A DNA stretch of 64,000 bases from Anabaena sp. UHCC 0187 (lineage in GTDB: Bacteria; Cyanobacteriota; Cyanobacteriia; Cyanobacteriales; Nostocaceae). This document shows, in pieces, positions 1-8,064 of the stretch (position 1 is its first letter; each line of letters begins with the position of its first letter). The stretch is from the NCBI RefSeq assembly GCF_009712035.1, contig NZ_VILB01000011.1, forward strand, positions 355,872-419,871. The letters are read 5' to 3'. The notes under the pieces are model-generated. The model was given only the letters and a program-made list of their open reading frames with translations, ran no database searches and was not told the origin of the DNA. The translations under genes and the position numbers were made by a program.

Positions 1-811
1 ATGGTTATTTACTGCGGCTAATTCCTATTGGGAAAAACAAGCTTTCTCTCAAGCCAAAAGTATTATTGCTGTCTCCGAAAAAGTTGCTAAAGAATTAGTA
101 AATATTGGTGTTCCTCGCCAGAAAATTCGTGTCGTTCTCAATGGTGTAGATTTAGAAGAATTTACTCCTGGTGTCAGTTCTCGCACTTCATTAGGTTTGC
201 CAGAAAATGTTACCTTAGCTTTATTTGCGGGAGATATTCGCACACCGAGAAAAAATTTAGATACGGTATTACAAGCTTTAAAAAAAGTTGCTAATTTACA
301 TTTAGCAGTCGTAGGAGACACTAAAGGTAGTCCATTTTTAGAATTAGCAAATAGTTTAGGTATCAGTGAACGAGTCCATTTTTTGGGCTATCGTCGAGAT
401 ATTGCCAAAATTATGCAAGCAGCAGATTTATTTGTGTTTCCTTCCCGTTACGAAGCTTGCACCCTTGTACTATTAGAAGCATTGGCTTCCGCTCTACCAG
501 TGATCACTGCCACCGCCACAGGGGGCGCAGAATTAGTCACAGCCGAAGCAGGAATTGTCTTGCCAGAAACCGATAACATTGATAATTTAGCTGCTAGTTT
601 GTCTCTTTTAGCCAGCGATCGCTCATTACGTCAACAAATGGGACAAGCTGCTCGCATCGTCGCCGAACAGCATAGCTGGACAAATATGGCACAAAACTAT
701 CTCACTATTTTTACGGAATTAAACAACCATGAGAAACACAGTTCTCATCCCCACCTATCGCCGTCCTCAAGACCTATGCCGCTGTCTGAAAGCCCTACAA
801 CAGCAAACTAA
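1..811 (+). CDS. Glycosyltransferase family 4 (GT-B), 5' end outside window
   Basis: The reading frame is open from base 2 and runs to the stop at 811, so about 269 C-terminal residues are visible and the N-terminal acceptor domain lies outside. The visible part is the donor-binding half of a GT-B enzyme: a VLNGVD segment typical of GT4 linkers, the GDIRTPRKN start of the second Rossmann domain, and an EX7E motif (YEACTLVLLEA). It should transfer a sugar from a nucleotide-sugar to a lipid- or glycan-linked acceptor in the cytoplasm. The reading frame overruns the start of the next glycosyltransferase by 83 bases, and its last ~27 residues look like an unstructured tail, so an original stop near 725 may have been lost. 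Confidence 0.9.
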   Translation, partial: WLFTAANSYWEKQAFSQAKSIIAVSEKVAKELVNIGVPRQKIRVVLNGVDLEEFTPGVSSRTSLGLPENVTLALFAGDIRTPRKNLDTVLQALKKVANLHLAVVGDTKGSPFLELANSLGISERVHFLGYRRDIAKIMQAADLFVFPSRYEACTLVLLEALASALPVITATATGGAELVTAEAGIVLPETDNIDNLAASLSLLASDRSLRQQMGQAARIVAEQHSWTNMAQNYLTIFTELNNHEKHSSHPHLSPSSRPMPLSESPTTAN

Positions 812-1688
812 ATCAGTTGATCAGGCGATCGTCGTCATCCGCGACACAGACACAGAAACTCAGCAGTTTCTCGCCCAACTGCACCACCACTTACCTCTAG
901 AAATTGTGACTGTTAACCAACCGGGAGTAGTCGCCGCCCTCAACGCTGGATTAGTTAAAGTTAACGGTGATATCCTTTCCATCACCGACGATGACGCAGC
1001 CCCCCATCCGGACTGGTTAGCTACAATTAATACTCATTTTAGCGTCAATGGTTCCATTGGTGGCGTTGGTGGCCGTGACTGGATTTATCAAGGAGATAAA
1101 TTAGAAGACGCTTCTCGCCCCATAGTTGGTAAATTACAATGGTGTGGGCGCGTCATTGGCAACCATCATCTAGGCGTAGGCGCACCCCGCGAAGTTGATG
1201 TTCTCAAAGGTGTAAACATGAGCTTTCGTACCAAGGCTATTGGTAAACTGCGTTTTGATGAAAGAATGCGAGGAACAGGCGCACAGGTGCATTTTGAAAT
1301 GTCCTTTGCTCTCACCCTCAAACGAGCCGGATGGAAAATGATTTATGATCCCAGTATTGCTGTAGATCATTATCCAGCCCAACGTTTTGATGAAGATCAA
1401 CGCCAAAACTTTAACGACATTGCATTAATCAACCTAGTCCATAACGAAACCCTAGTTTTATTAGAACATCTTTCCTCACCGCGCCAAGTAGTATTTTTAC
1501 TTTGGTCAGTTTTAGTCGGAACCAGGGAAAGTTTAGGAATATGTCAATGGCTAAGATTGTTTCCCAACCAAAGAGAACTTGCGACTAAAAAATTGCAAGC
1601 ATCCTTACAAGGAAGGTGGTTAGGATATCAAAAATATAGAATCCAATCTAGAAAAATCAATCTGGCAAAACACCATCTTGGCTATTAA
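729..1688 (+). CDS. Glycosyltransferase family 2 (GT-A)
   Basis: A 319-residue GT2 enzyme. The N-terminus (NTVLIPTYRRP) is the canonical first strand of a GT-A fold, which fixes the start at 729 even though it lies inside the preceding gene. The metal/nucleotide-binding acidic motif is a DDD at residues 87-89 (SITDDDA), and GVNMSFR with the following ERMRGTG region forms the usual acceptor-side motif. It has no membrane segments, so it is a soluble or peripheral cytoplasmic enzyme. It is co-directional with the upstream GT4 and the downstream Wzy-like protein, and the three probably belong to one polysaccharide assembly operon. The exact sugar cannot be read from the sequence. Confidence 0.9.
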   Translation: MRNTVLIPTYRRPQDLCRCLKALQQQTKSVDQAIVVIRDTDTETQQFLAQLHHHLPLEIVTVNQPGVVAALNAGLVKVNGDILSITDDDAAPHPDWLATINTHFSVNGSIGGVGGRDWIYQGDKLEDASRPIVGKLQWCGRVIGNHHLGVGAPREVDVLKGVNMSFRTKAIGKLRFDERMRGTGAQVHFEMSFALTLKRAGWKMIYDPSIAVDHYPAQRFDEDQRQNFNDIALINLVHNETLVLLEHLSSPRQVVFLLWSVLVGTRESLGICQWLRLFPNQRELATKKLQASLQGRWLGYQKYRIQSRKINLAKHHLGY

Positions 1689-1734
1689 TTAACATTTGTA
1701 AACACCCAAATTTTTATCCAACATCGAGATCAAA

Positions 1735-3165
1735 GTGATTTCCAAACCAATACTTTTCAATAGTTTTTCACGAAAAAATTTTTATCCTCACGAACGAGCA
1801 GCAGAGGCTTGGATAGTCATTCTCGGCTTCCTTTTTTTAATAACATCTGGTTATTTTATTAGTGCTGCAATGTTGCGCCTAGTTTTTCCCGTGACAGCTT
1901 TACTAGTAGCTGTGTTTTTGTATTTGCGACATCCCATACTTTACATTGGCTTTACTTGGTGGATATGGTTTCTTTCACCCTTGCTAACTCGTTTAGTTGA
2001 CTATCGTGTTGGCTGGGACCCTACCCGACAAATGCTCATAGCACCTTATTTAGTAGTATTTGTCACCATAGCAACTTTCTTAAAATATCTTCCTAGCTCA
2101 ATTCGTCAAGGTGGTTTGCCTTTTCTATTGGGTTTTATTGGGGTATTATATGCTTTTTTGATTGGTCTAGTTTACAATCAACCAATTCCAGTAATCCGGG
2201 GTTTTCTAGACTGGATAAGTCCGATTATTTTCGCTTTTCACTTATTTATAAATTGGCGCGATTATCCCAGTTATCGGCAAAACATTCAGCGGGTATTTCT
2301 CTGGTGTGTATTGCTGATAGGAACTTACGGTATCTATCAATTTGTCGTCGCCCCTGAGTGGGATCGATTTTGGTTAATAGAATCAAAACTTTTTACCAGT
2401 TCTGGAAATCCTGTACCTTTTGGAATGCGTGTTTGGAGTACACTGCATTCAGTCGGGCCATTTGGTGCAGTCATGCAAGCTGGACTTTTATTATTATTCA
2501 CCAGTTCCGGCCCTTTAATTTTTCCAGCTTCAGCGGTGGGATATTTATCATTTTTGCTATCACAAGCAAGGACTAATTGGGGTGGTTGGTTATTTGGAGT
2601 AATTATGATCATCGGTTCGGTTAAAGCCAGAATTCAAATGCGCTTAATTACAATCATTTTAGTAATGGCCATATGTGTTGTTCCCTTGCTGACTATAGAA
2701 CCAATTAACAAAGTTGTGACTTCTAGGTTAGAAACTTTTACTAATTTGCAAGCCGATGGTAGCTTAAAGGATAGATCAGGGAGTTATAACAGAAACCTGG
2801 GTTTAGCCCTGACTAATAGTTTCGGGAACGGTTTAGGAAATATCTGGAAAGTCAATGAAAAAACGGGACAAATAGAAGTAGTTGTCATTGATAGTGGGAT
2901 TTTAGATATGTTTTTTACATTGGGTTGGTTGGGAGGCATTCCTTATATGGGTGCATTAATCTTAATGATTATTACTGTTAGCCAATATACTGAAGCCCGG
3001 TTTGATAGTTTTGTCAGTGCTGCCCGTGCTATTGCTATTAGTTCTTGTACACAACTAATTATTGGTAGCGGAATGCTGAGTGTTTCCGGGATGATTTTGT
3101 GGGGATTTTTTGCGATGGCAATGGCAGCACATAAATATTATCAACATCAAGGAATAAAAACTTAA
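1735..3165 (+). CDS. O-antigen ligase/polymerase-like membrane protein (Wzy/WaaL type)
   Basis: A 476-residue polytopic inner membrane protein starting at a GTG. Roughly ten or more hydrophobic helices are visible, with a long polar loop around residues 320-385 (RLETFTNLQADGSLKDRSGSY...). This layout is that of the O-antigen ligase/polymerase superfamily, which polymerises or transfers undecaprenyl-linked glycan on the periplasmic side. The position directly after two glycosyltransferases supports a role in export or polymerisation of an exopolysaccharide. Ligase, Wzy polymerase and hormogonium/EPS variants cannot be told apart by eye. Confidence 0.75.
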   Translation: MISKPILFNSFSRKNFYPHERAAEAWIVILGFLFLITSGYFISAAMLRLVFPVTALLVAVFLYLRHPILYIGFTWWIWFLSPLLTRLVDYRVGWDPTRQMLIAPYLVVFVTIATFLKYLPSSIRQGGLPFLLGFIGVLYAFLIGLVYNQPIPVIRGFLDWISPIIFAFHLFINWRDYPSYRQNIQRVFLWCVLLIGTYGIYQFVVAPEWDRFWLIESKLFTSSGNPVPFGMRVWSTLHSVGPFGAVMQAGLLLLFTSSGPLIFPASAVGYLSFLLSQARTNWGGWLFGVIMIIGSVKARIQMRLITIILVMAICVVPLLTIEPINKVVTSRLETFTNLQADGSLKDRSGSYNRNLGLALTNSFGNGLGNIWKVNEKTGQIEVVVIDSGILDMFFTLGWLGGIPYMGALILMIITVSQYTEARFDSFVSAARAIAISSCTQLIIGSGMLSVSGMILWGFFAMAMAAHKYYQHQGIKT

Positions 3166-3283
3166 ATAACAGACAAAATAAGTAAGTCAAAATTTTTTTA
3201 CTCATCCAAATTTATCTGTGCTTAAAACATAAAACCAGGATTTTTGTCAGAAATATCCACTATAAAGCTATTAGGTTAAAATT

Positions 3284-4432
3284 ATGAAAGTTATGGTTAT
3301 CATGCCATTAGCCGAACAACGAGGCGGTGGTGAAATGATGTTTTTAGATTTGATGCAGCAGGGACGTAATGCCAATGTCGAGTGGTTGGCGATATTTTTA
3401 GAAGACGGCCCAATGGTAGAACAGGTGAGAAGCCTGGGCATTGATACGCGAGTTGTGATCAGCGGTCGTTTGCGTCAAATTCACCGATTTATTGCAACTA
3501 TTTTGCGGATAGCAGCGATCGCTCGTCAAGAAAGTGTAGATGCGATCGTTAACTGGATGTGGATTACCCATATTTCTGGTGGTTTAGCGGCAATGTTCGC
3601 CGGTTTACCAGCCCTATGGTATCAATTAGAAGTTCCTTATGATCAAACTTGGTTAGTCCGGTTGGCGACTTTAATCCCAGCCCAAGCAATTGTTACTCTC
3701 TCAAAAGATGGTCAACAAGCACAAGCACAGATTTGGCCTCACAGACCAACTCCTTTAGTTTATCCTGGTGTAGCCTTAGATAGATTTGATCCTACTGTTT
3801 TGCCATCTCCCCTAGAAGCGAGAAAAAAACTAGGTTTGCCCTTAAATGTGCCTTTAATTGGCATTGTTGGCCGCTTGCAACGCTGGAAAGGAATGCACGT
3901 TTTGATAGAGGCAATGCCCCAAGTCTTACAAAAATATCCTGATGCCCATTGTGTTGTAGTTGGTGGTAAACATGATTTTGAACCAGATTATGAGGAATTA
4001 TTAAATAAACAAATCACTGACTTGGAATTAACTGACAGAGTGATTATGGCAGGGTTACAGCGCAATGTTCCCGAATGGGTGCAAGCAATGGATATATTTG
4101 TCCATGCTTCTGATAAAGAGCCGTTTGGAATTGTGATTATTGAGGCTATGGCATTAGGTAAACCTGTCATTGCTGGCAATGCTGGTGGTCCCACGGAGAT
4201 TATCACCGACGGTGTAGATGGACTTTTAACAGCTTACGACGATGCCAATGCCCTCACACAAGCCATTCTGCGCTATCTTGACGACCAAGAATTTGCCCAG
4301 TCTGCGGGCATAGCCGCACGACAACGCGCTCTCCAGTTTTCTACCCAACGTTATGCCCAAAACTTTATTAATACCATAGGCGATATAATGCCTAATGTTG
4401 TTGAAGAATCTGCAAAAAGACTTCCTCTATAA
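3284..4432 (+). CDS. Glycosyltransferase family 4
   Basis: A 382-residue GT-B glycosyltransferase. The N-terminal domain starts with KVMVIMPLAEQRGGGEMMFLD, with a GG(G)E loop typical of GT4 enzymes. The second domain starts at GIVGRLQRWKGMHVLIEAM and carries the EX7E motif EPFGIVIIEAM near residue 279, followed by AGNAGGPTEII. It is a cytoplasmic enzyme and probably contributes to the same polysaccharide as the genes upstream; 118 bases separate it from the Wzy-like gene. Acceptor and donor are unknown. Confidence 0.9.
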   Translation: MKVMVIMPLAEQRGGGEMMFLDLMQQGRNANVEWLAIFLEDGPMVEQVRSLGIDTRVVISGRLRQIHRFIATILRIAAIARQESVDAIVNWMWITHISGGLAAMFAGLPALWYQLEVPYDQTWLVRLATLIPAQAIVTLSKDGQQAQAQIWPHRPTPLVYPGVALDRFDPTVLPSPLEARKKLGLPLNVPLIGIVGRLQRWKGMHVLIEAMPQVLQKYPDAHCVVVGGKHDFEPDYEELLNKQITDLELTDRVIMAGLQRNVPEWVQAMDIFVHASDKEPFGIVIIEAMALGKPVIAGNAGGPTEIITDGVDGLLTAYDDANALTQAILRYLDDQEFAQSAGIAARQRALQFSTQRYAQNFINTIGDIMPNVVEESAKRLPL

Positions 4433-4480
4433 AGGAAGCATTCAATTTTATAGGATGATTATTTAATTCGTGAACAACAA

Positions 4481-4511
4481 GATCCTCGATTTCTTGAAGA
4501 AGTCGGGGATC
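4481..4511. repeat. 31-nt dispersed hairpin repeat downstream of a GT4 gene
   Basis: Imperfect inverted repeat GATCCTCGATTTCTTGAAG / AAGTCGGGGATC lying 49 bases after the stop of the upstream glycosyltransferase. The same hairpin recurs at 20583-20613 and, in diverged form, at 7924, 15467 and 26934. It can form a stem in RNA and may act as a 3'-end structure. Confidence 0.7.
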
Positions 4512-4525
4512 TGAGTCTTAATATG

Positions 4526-4672
4526 TAAGCATTCAGCTATCAGTGGTCAGCAGTCAGCTAAAACCGGATTTTAGGGGTTTTGAAGTGGGGAGACTGACAT
4601 CAGTAATTAATATTCAGAATGCTTATCAATTCAATTCTTGCTGATAGCTGATAACTGAAGGCTGAATGCTTA
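4526..4672. repeat. MITE-like element with inverted ends
   Basis: The ends are perfect 12-bp inverted repeats (TAAGCATTCAGC at 4526 and GCTGAATGCTTA at 4661). A second 10-bp pair lies just inside (CAGCTATCAG at 4534, CTGATAGCTG at 4641). No coding frame lies within the 147 bp. This looks like a small non-autonomous repeat rather than a gene. Confidence 0.6.
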
Positions 4673-4721
4673 CCTTGATATTTTCTTTTTTCTAGCAAAT
4701 TTTGTTACCTATGAGGTGTTT

Positions 4722-5639
4722 ATGAATCGAATTAACAGAGTGGCAATTGTGGGAGGAAGTCACGGTAATGAGTTAACAGGAGTATATTTAGTTAAAAAAT
4801 TTCAGGAGAATAAAAATTTAATTATTAGACCAAGTTTTCAAACTTTGGCATTATTGGGAAATCTCAAAGCTATTGCTAAAGGGAGAAGATATATTGAGAA
4901 AGATTTAAACCGCTGCTTCTATAGTCAAGATTTGCTAGATACAACGGTTTCGACCTATGAAGATTTAAGAGCTAAAGAAATTAAACAACTATTACAATCA
5001 GAGAATCAAGAATTTGTAGATACAATCATTGATTTACATACAACTACAGCAAACATGGGTTTATGTATTATTTTGGGAAATCAACATCCTTTTTTACTCA
5101 AATTAGCTGCGGATTTAAGTGCAAATAATCCTTTAGTAAAAGTCTATATTCATGAACAACAAAAAAGCAGTGGGTTTCTCCGTTCCTTGTGTAATTTTGG
5201 TTTTGCCATTGAAGTTGGTGCTGTACCCCAGGGAATTTTAAATGCTGAATTATTTCAACAAACAGAGCAGCTTATTTATAATATTTTAGATTATTTTGAA
5301 GAATATAACCAAGGTAAAAATTCTCTAAAAAATCCTACGCTAACAGTTTATAAATCAATTGGTAGTATTGATTATCCTCGCAATGAAGCCGGGGAAATTC
5401 AAGCGATGATTCACCCCCAACTTCAGTTTAAAGATTATGAACCCCTACATCCAGGTGATCCTATTTTTATGACTTTCGCAGGTGAAGAAATTTTGTATCA
5501 AGGAGATTCTATTGTTTATCCTATTTTTATCAATGAAGCTGCTTATTATGAGAAAGGAATTGCTATGCACATTAGCACCAAGGAATTAATTCAGATTGGC
5601 GAATTCTCTGGGTTCTATGACTTTGATGATATTGTCTAA
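4722..5639 (+). CDS. Aspartoacylase / succinylglutamate desuccinylase family metallohydrolase
   Basis: A zinc carboxypeptidase-fold hydrolase of the AspA/AstE family, 305 residues. Zinc ligands are visible as HGNE (H14 and E17) and a later [10 protein letters not shown] motif that carries the third histidine. The family releases aspartate or other amino acids from N-acyl derivatives in the cytoplasm. The ATG at 4722 is preferred over the in-frame GTG at 4716 because an AGG ribosome-binding site sits 5 bases upstream of it. The gene faces a glycosyltransferase gene on the other strand and the two coding ends overlap by 54 bases. A link to the glycan genes is not evident, and the substrate could be an N-acylated amino acid. 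Confidence 0.85.
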   Translation: MNRINRVAIVGGSHGNELTGVYLVKKFQENKNLIIRPSFQTLALLGNLKAIAKGRRYIEKDLNRCFYSQDLLDTTVSTYEDLRAKEIKQLLQSENQEFVDTIIDLHTTTANMGLCIILGNQHPFLLKLAADLSANNPLVKVYIHEQQKSSGFLRSLCNFGFAIEVGAVPQGILNAELFQQTEQLIYNILDYFEEYNQGKNSLKNPTLTVYKSIGSIDYPRNEAGEIQAMIHPQLQFKDYEPLHPGDPIFMTFAGEEILYQGDSIVYPIFINEAAYYEKGIAMHISTKELIQIGEFSGFYDFDDIV

Positions 5640-6695
5640 TCTCATTAATTCACGGTATATAACTAATGTTTCTTCATTCACCCGTGCGGCACTAAATCTT
5701 GCTAGATTTTGTTGAGCGCGGAATTTCCACTGATCTAAGAGTTGGCAATCGCTCAGTAATTGTGTTAAAGCATTAGCTAAGGTAGGAATATCTTTAGGTG
5801 GCACTAAAATCCCAGCTTGACTATGATCTAAAGTTTCCGGAATGCCATCTACATCACTGGCTATAATTGCACAACCAGCTTCCCGCGCTTCTGTTAACAC
5901 TAAGCCAAAGGATTCGCAGTGTGAAGCCAGCACAAAGATATCTGTTGCTAACATATAGCGTTGCGGTTCTGACTGGAATCCTTCAAAATGAATGCGATTA
6001 CTAAAAGCTGTACTTTGTGCCATGGCCTCGAACAGAGGACGATCTGGTCCATCTCCTACTAAATATAAATGTGCTTGGGGAAAATCTGTGGCAACTATTT
6101 TAAATGCCTCAATTAACTCATAAATACCTTTACGGTTATACATTCCAGCTACAGTAGTTATAGATGGACTTGCCAGTGCTAGAGGTTGATAATCTTGAAG
6201 GCTTTTATGCCGAGGACTTCCTAAAGTACCGTTGCTGACTACTCGCAACTTTCTTGCCGGAATACCCCGTCGAATCATGGAATTAGCTACGGCATTACTG
6301 ACTGCAATTACCTGATCTGCTAATCCCATGAGTACCGCACTATGTTGAAATTCATTATGGACAGTAGAAACTAAATGATATTCTCTATTCTTCCGAAAAA
6401 TCCCTGCTAAAATAGCTCCTGTCATCATATGTACATGAACAATATCCGGTTGGAACTCTTTAATTATCTGGCGATAATCCCAAATGGCTTTAATAAGATT
6501 TAATGGTGTGCGGCACTGATTTAATTGAAAATGGCAAATACCATGATTTGCTAATAATTTTTCATATTCTCCACCAGCAGAGGCTACAGCAACATCAAGA
6601 CCACTTTTTGCTTGCAAACAAGCTAAGTCTACAGCTACATTGACAATTCCATTACCGATTTCTTGAACATGATTAGTAATATGTAGAATTCGCAT
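5586..6695 (-). CDS. Glycosyltransferase family 4
   Basis: A 369-residue GT-B enzyme on the minus strand. The N-terminus ([17 protein letters not shown]) and the DIVHVHMM segment are typical of GT4 acceptor domains. The donor domain has [18 protein letters not shown] and an EX7E motif ([11 protein letters not shown]). It lies 103 bases downstream of a PIG-L type deacetylase on the same strand, so the two are probably co-transcribed; a GT4 plus PIG-L pair often makes and then de-N-acetylates a GlcNAc-containing product. Its 3' end overlaps the convergent aspartoacylase gene. Confidence 0.9.
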   Translation of the reverse strand: MRILHITNHVQEIGNGIVNVAVDLACLQAKSGLDVAVASAGGEYEKLLANHGICHFQLNQCRTPLNLIKAIWDYRQIIKEFQPDIVHVHMMTGAILAGIFRKNREYHLVSTVHNEFQHSAVLMGLADQVIAVSNAVANSMIRRGIPARKLRVVSNGTLGSPRHKSLQDYQPLALASPSITTVAGMYNRKGIYELIEAFKIVATDFPQAHLYLVGDGPDRPLFEAMAQSTAFSNRIHFEGFQSEPQRYMLATDIFVLASHCESFGLVLTEAREAGCAIIASDVDGIPETLDHSQAGILVPPKDIPTLANALTQLLSDCQLLDQWKFRAQQNLARFSAARVNEETLVIYRELMRLDNIIKVIEPREFANLN

Positions 6696-6798
6696 TTAAA
6701 GATTCTCCACAGTAATTATTTACAGCAAATATTTAGATAAATATGATTTCAGGGTATAGCCACAAATAACCTTTAACCCTGATATCTCATTTAATTAG

Positions 6799-7584
6799 TC
6801 AAGATTCAGATTTAAAAAATATTTCGTCTGAATTTAAAAATCTCTTAATGAATCCATGAGGTAGCATCTGAATTTGGGAAGGATAGGCGGCGATAGCTTT
6901 TTCTTTCTTCTCTTTTACTGAAGTAATTGAAAAGCGATAAGCTGCCGCAATATCTTGTAATTTCAAAAGAATAAATAATGGCGATCGCCAGAATACCCAA
7001 ACAGGATATTGGAATATGTCTACTGTGATTTTGCATTGGCTAATTGCCTCTTTCACTAAGTTATAAGTAGCCTCATGATCTTGATGACAATCTTTGCGGT
7101 GAGGTACATAAACTTCCCCTGGTTGATAAAACTGGAGGAGTTGAGAAATTTGATTAATTACCTCTTGCCTGGCTGCTATATTTAACCCTGATAAACTGCC
7201 ATCTCGCTGATTAAAAAAATGAATTTCTGAAGTGTTTACTCCTAAAATATTCAACGCTGTCAAAGATTCTTGTTGCCGAATATGGATAATTTGATTTTGA
7301 ATATGTGGATCTGAGCCATGAGAACCTCTCCCATCGGTTAAGAAAGTTACAGCTACTGGTATTCCCTGTTCTCTTTTCCTGGCAATCATGCCTCCACAAG
7401 CAAAGGTTTCATCATCTTGATGAGGAGAAAAAACTATTACTGACTTTTCAGAAAATTTTAAAGGCTGACTTCCCCAACGCAAAATCCACCATGAAACTAA
7501 ACTGCAATGAATATATTGCATCTGATTGAGTAATGATTTAGAAATTATTTTTTCTAATAACATTAGTGCTTTCTTATTATTCAT
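6799..7584 (-). CDS. PIG-L/LmbE family N-acetylglucosamine deacetylase-like protein
   Basis: A 261-residue PIG-L family protein. The metal-binding motif PHQDDE is at residues 54-59 (family form PHPDDE) and the second motif HQDH lies in PHRKDCHQDHEA. The family removes acetyl groups from GlcNAc-bearing lipids or conjugates (for example MshB and BshB). The first ~45 residues form an extension with a hydrophobic stretch (CSLVSWWILRW) that could associate with a membrane. It is the first gene of a likely two-gene unit with the downstream GT4. The substrate is unknown; a glycolipid or polysaccharide precursor fits the neighbourhood better than thiol synthesis. Confidence 0.85.
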   Translation of the reverse strand: MNNKKALMLLEKIISKSLLNQMQYIHCSLVSWWILRWGSQPLKFSEKSVIVFSPHQDDETFACGGMIARKREQGIPVAVTFLTDGRGSHGSDPHIQNQIIHIRQQESLTALNILGVNTSEIHFFNQRDGSLSGLNIAARQEVINQISQLLQFYQPGEVYVPHRKDCHQDHEATYNLVKEAISQCKITVDIFQYPVWVFWRSPLFILLKLQDIAAAYRFSITSVKEKKEKAIAAYPSQIQMLPHGFIKRFLNSDEIFFKSES

Positions 7585-8064
7585 AATTCTAAATTAATTC
7601 AAAATAAAAGTAAATTTTTGTTGCTTGAAACCATTTGTATAACGCATCAATAACTCCTTTGAATTTATTGATAAATATAACTATTTTTATGATAGGCAAA
7701 TATTGGCAGGGCTTATTTATTTTTTTAATGAATTTATGCCTAAAATATGAAGCCTGGACAAACATAAATTAGGCTTTACATAATAATTGCCCTTGATTTT
7801 ATTTTAATTACATTTCAAATAATAAAAAGTCACCTGTGCAACACAAAAGAAAGTGATTTGATCGCAAATTTTATGTATTTAGACTAAACAATTATTGGGT
7901 TTCTAAAAATATAAAAAATTAACCCCCCAATTTCTTGAATAAACTGGGGAGTTTCAGGTTTAAAGATGATTCAAGACTATTCTTCCCTCCTGCTAATTCT
8001 TCCTCCTGAATCCTAGCCCTAACGAAAAGACTTTTAACGCTGCGGTATCAGCAAGCCCTATATA
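7585..8064. other. AT-rich intergenic region
   Basis: About 480 bases with no supportable gene. It lies upstream of the minus-strand PIG-L gene and downstream of the minus-strand beta-propeller gene, so it should hold the PIG-L promoter and the propeller gene's 3' end. One hairpin of the dispersed family is at 7924-7950. Confidence 0.6.
7924..7950. repeat. Diverged copy of the dispersed hairpin
   Basis: CCCC...GGGG arms around AATTTCTTGAATAAACT; related in sequence to the 31-nt hairpin at 4481 and 20583. It lies 115 bases beyond the stop of the minus-strand propeller gene and could end its transcript. Confidence 0.5.
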
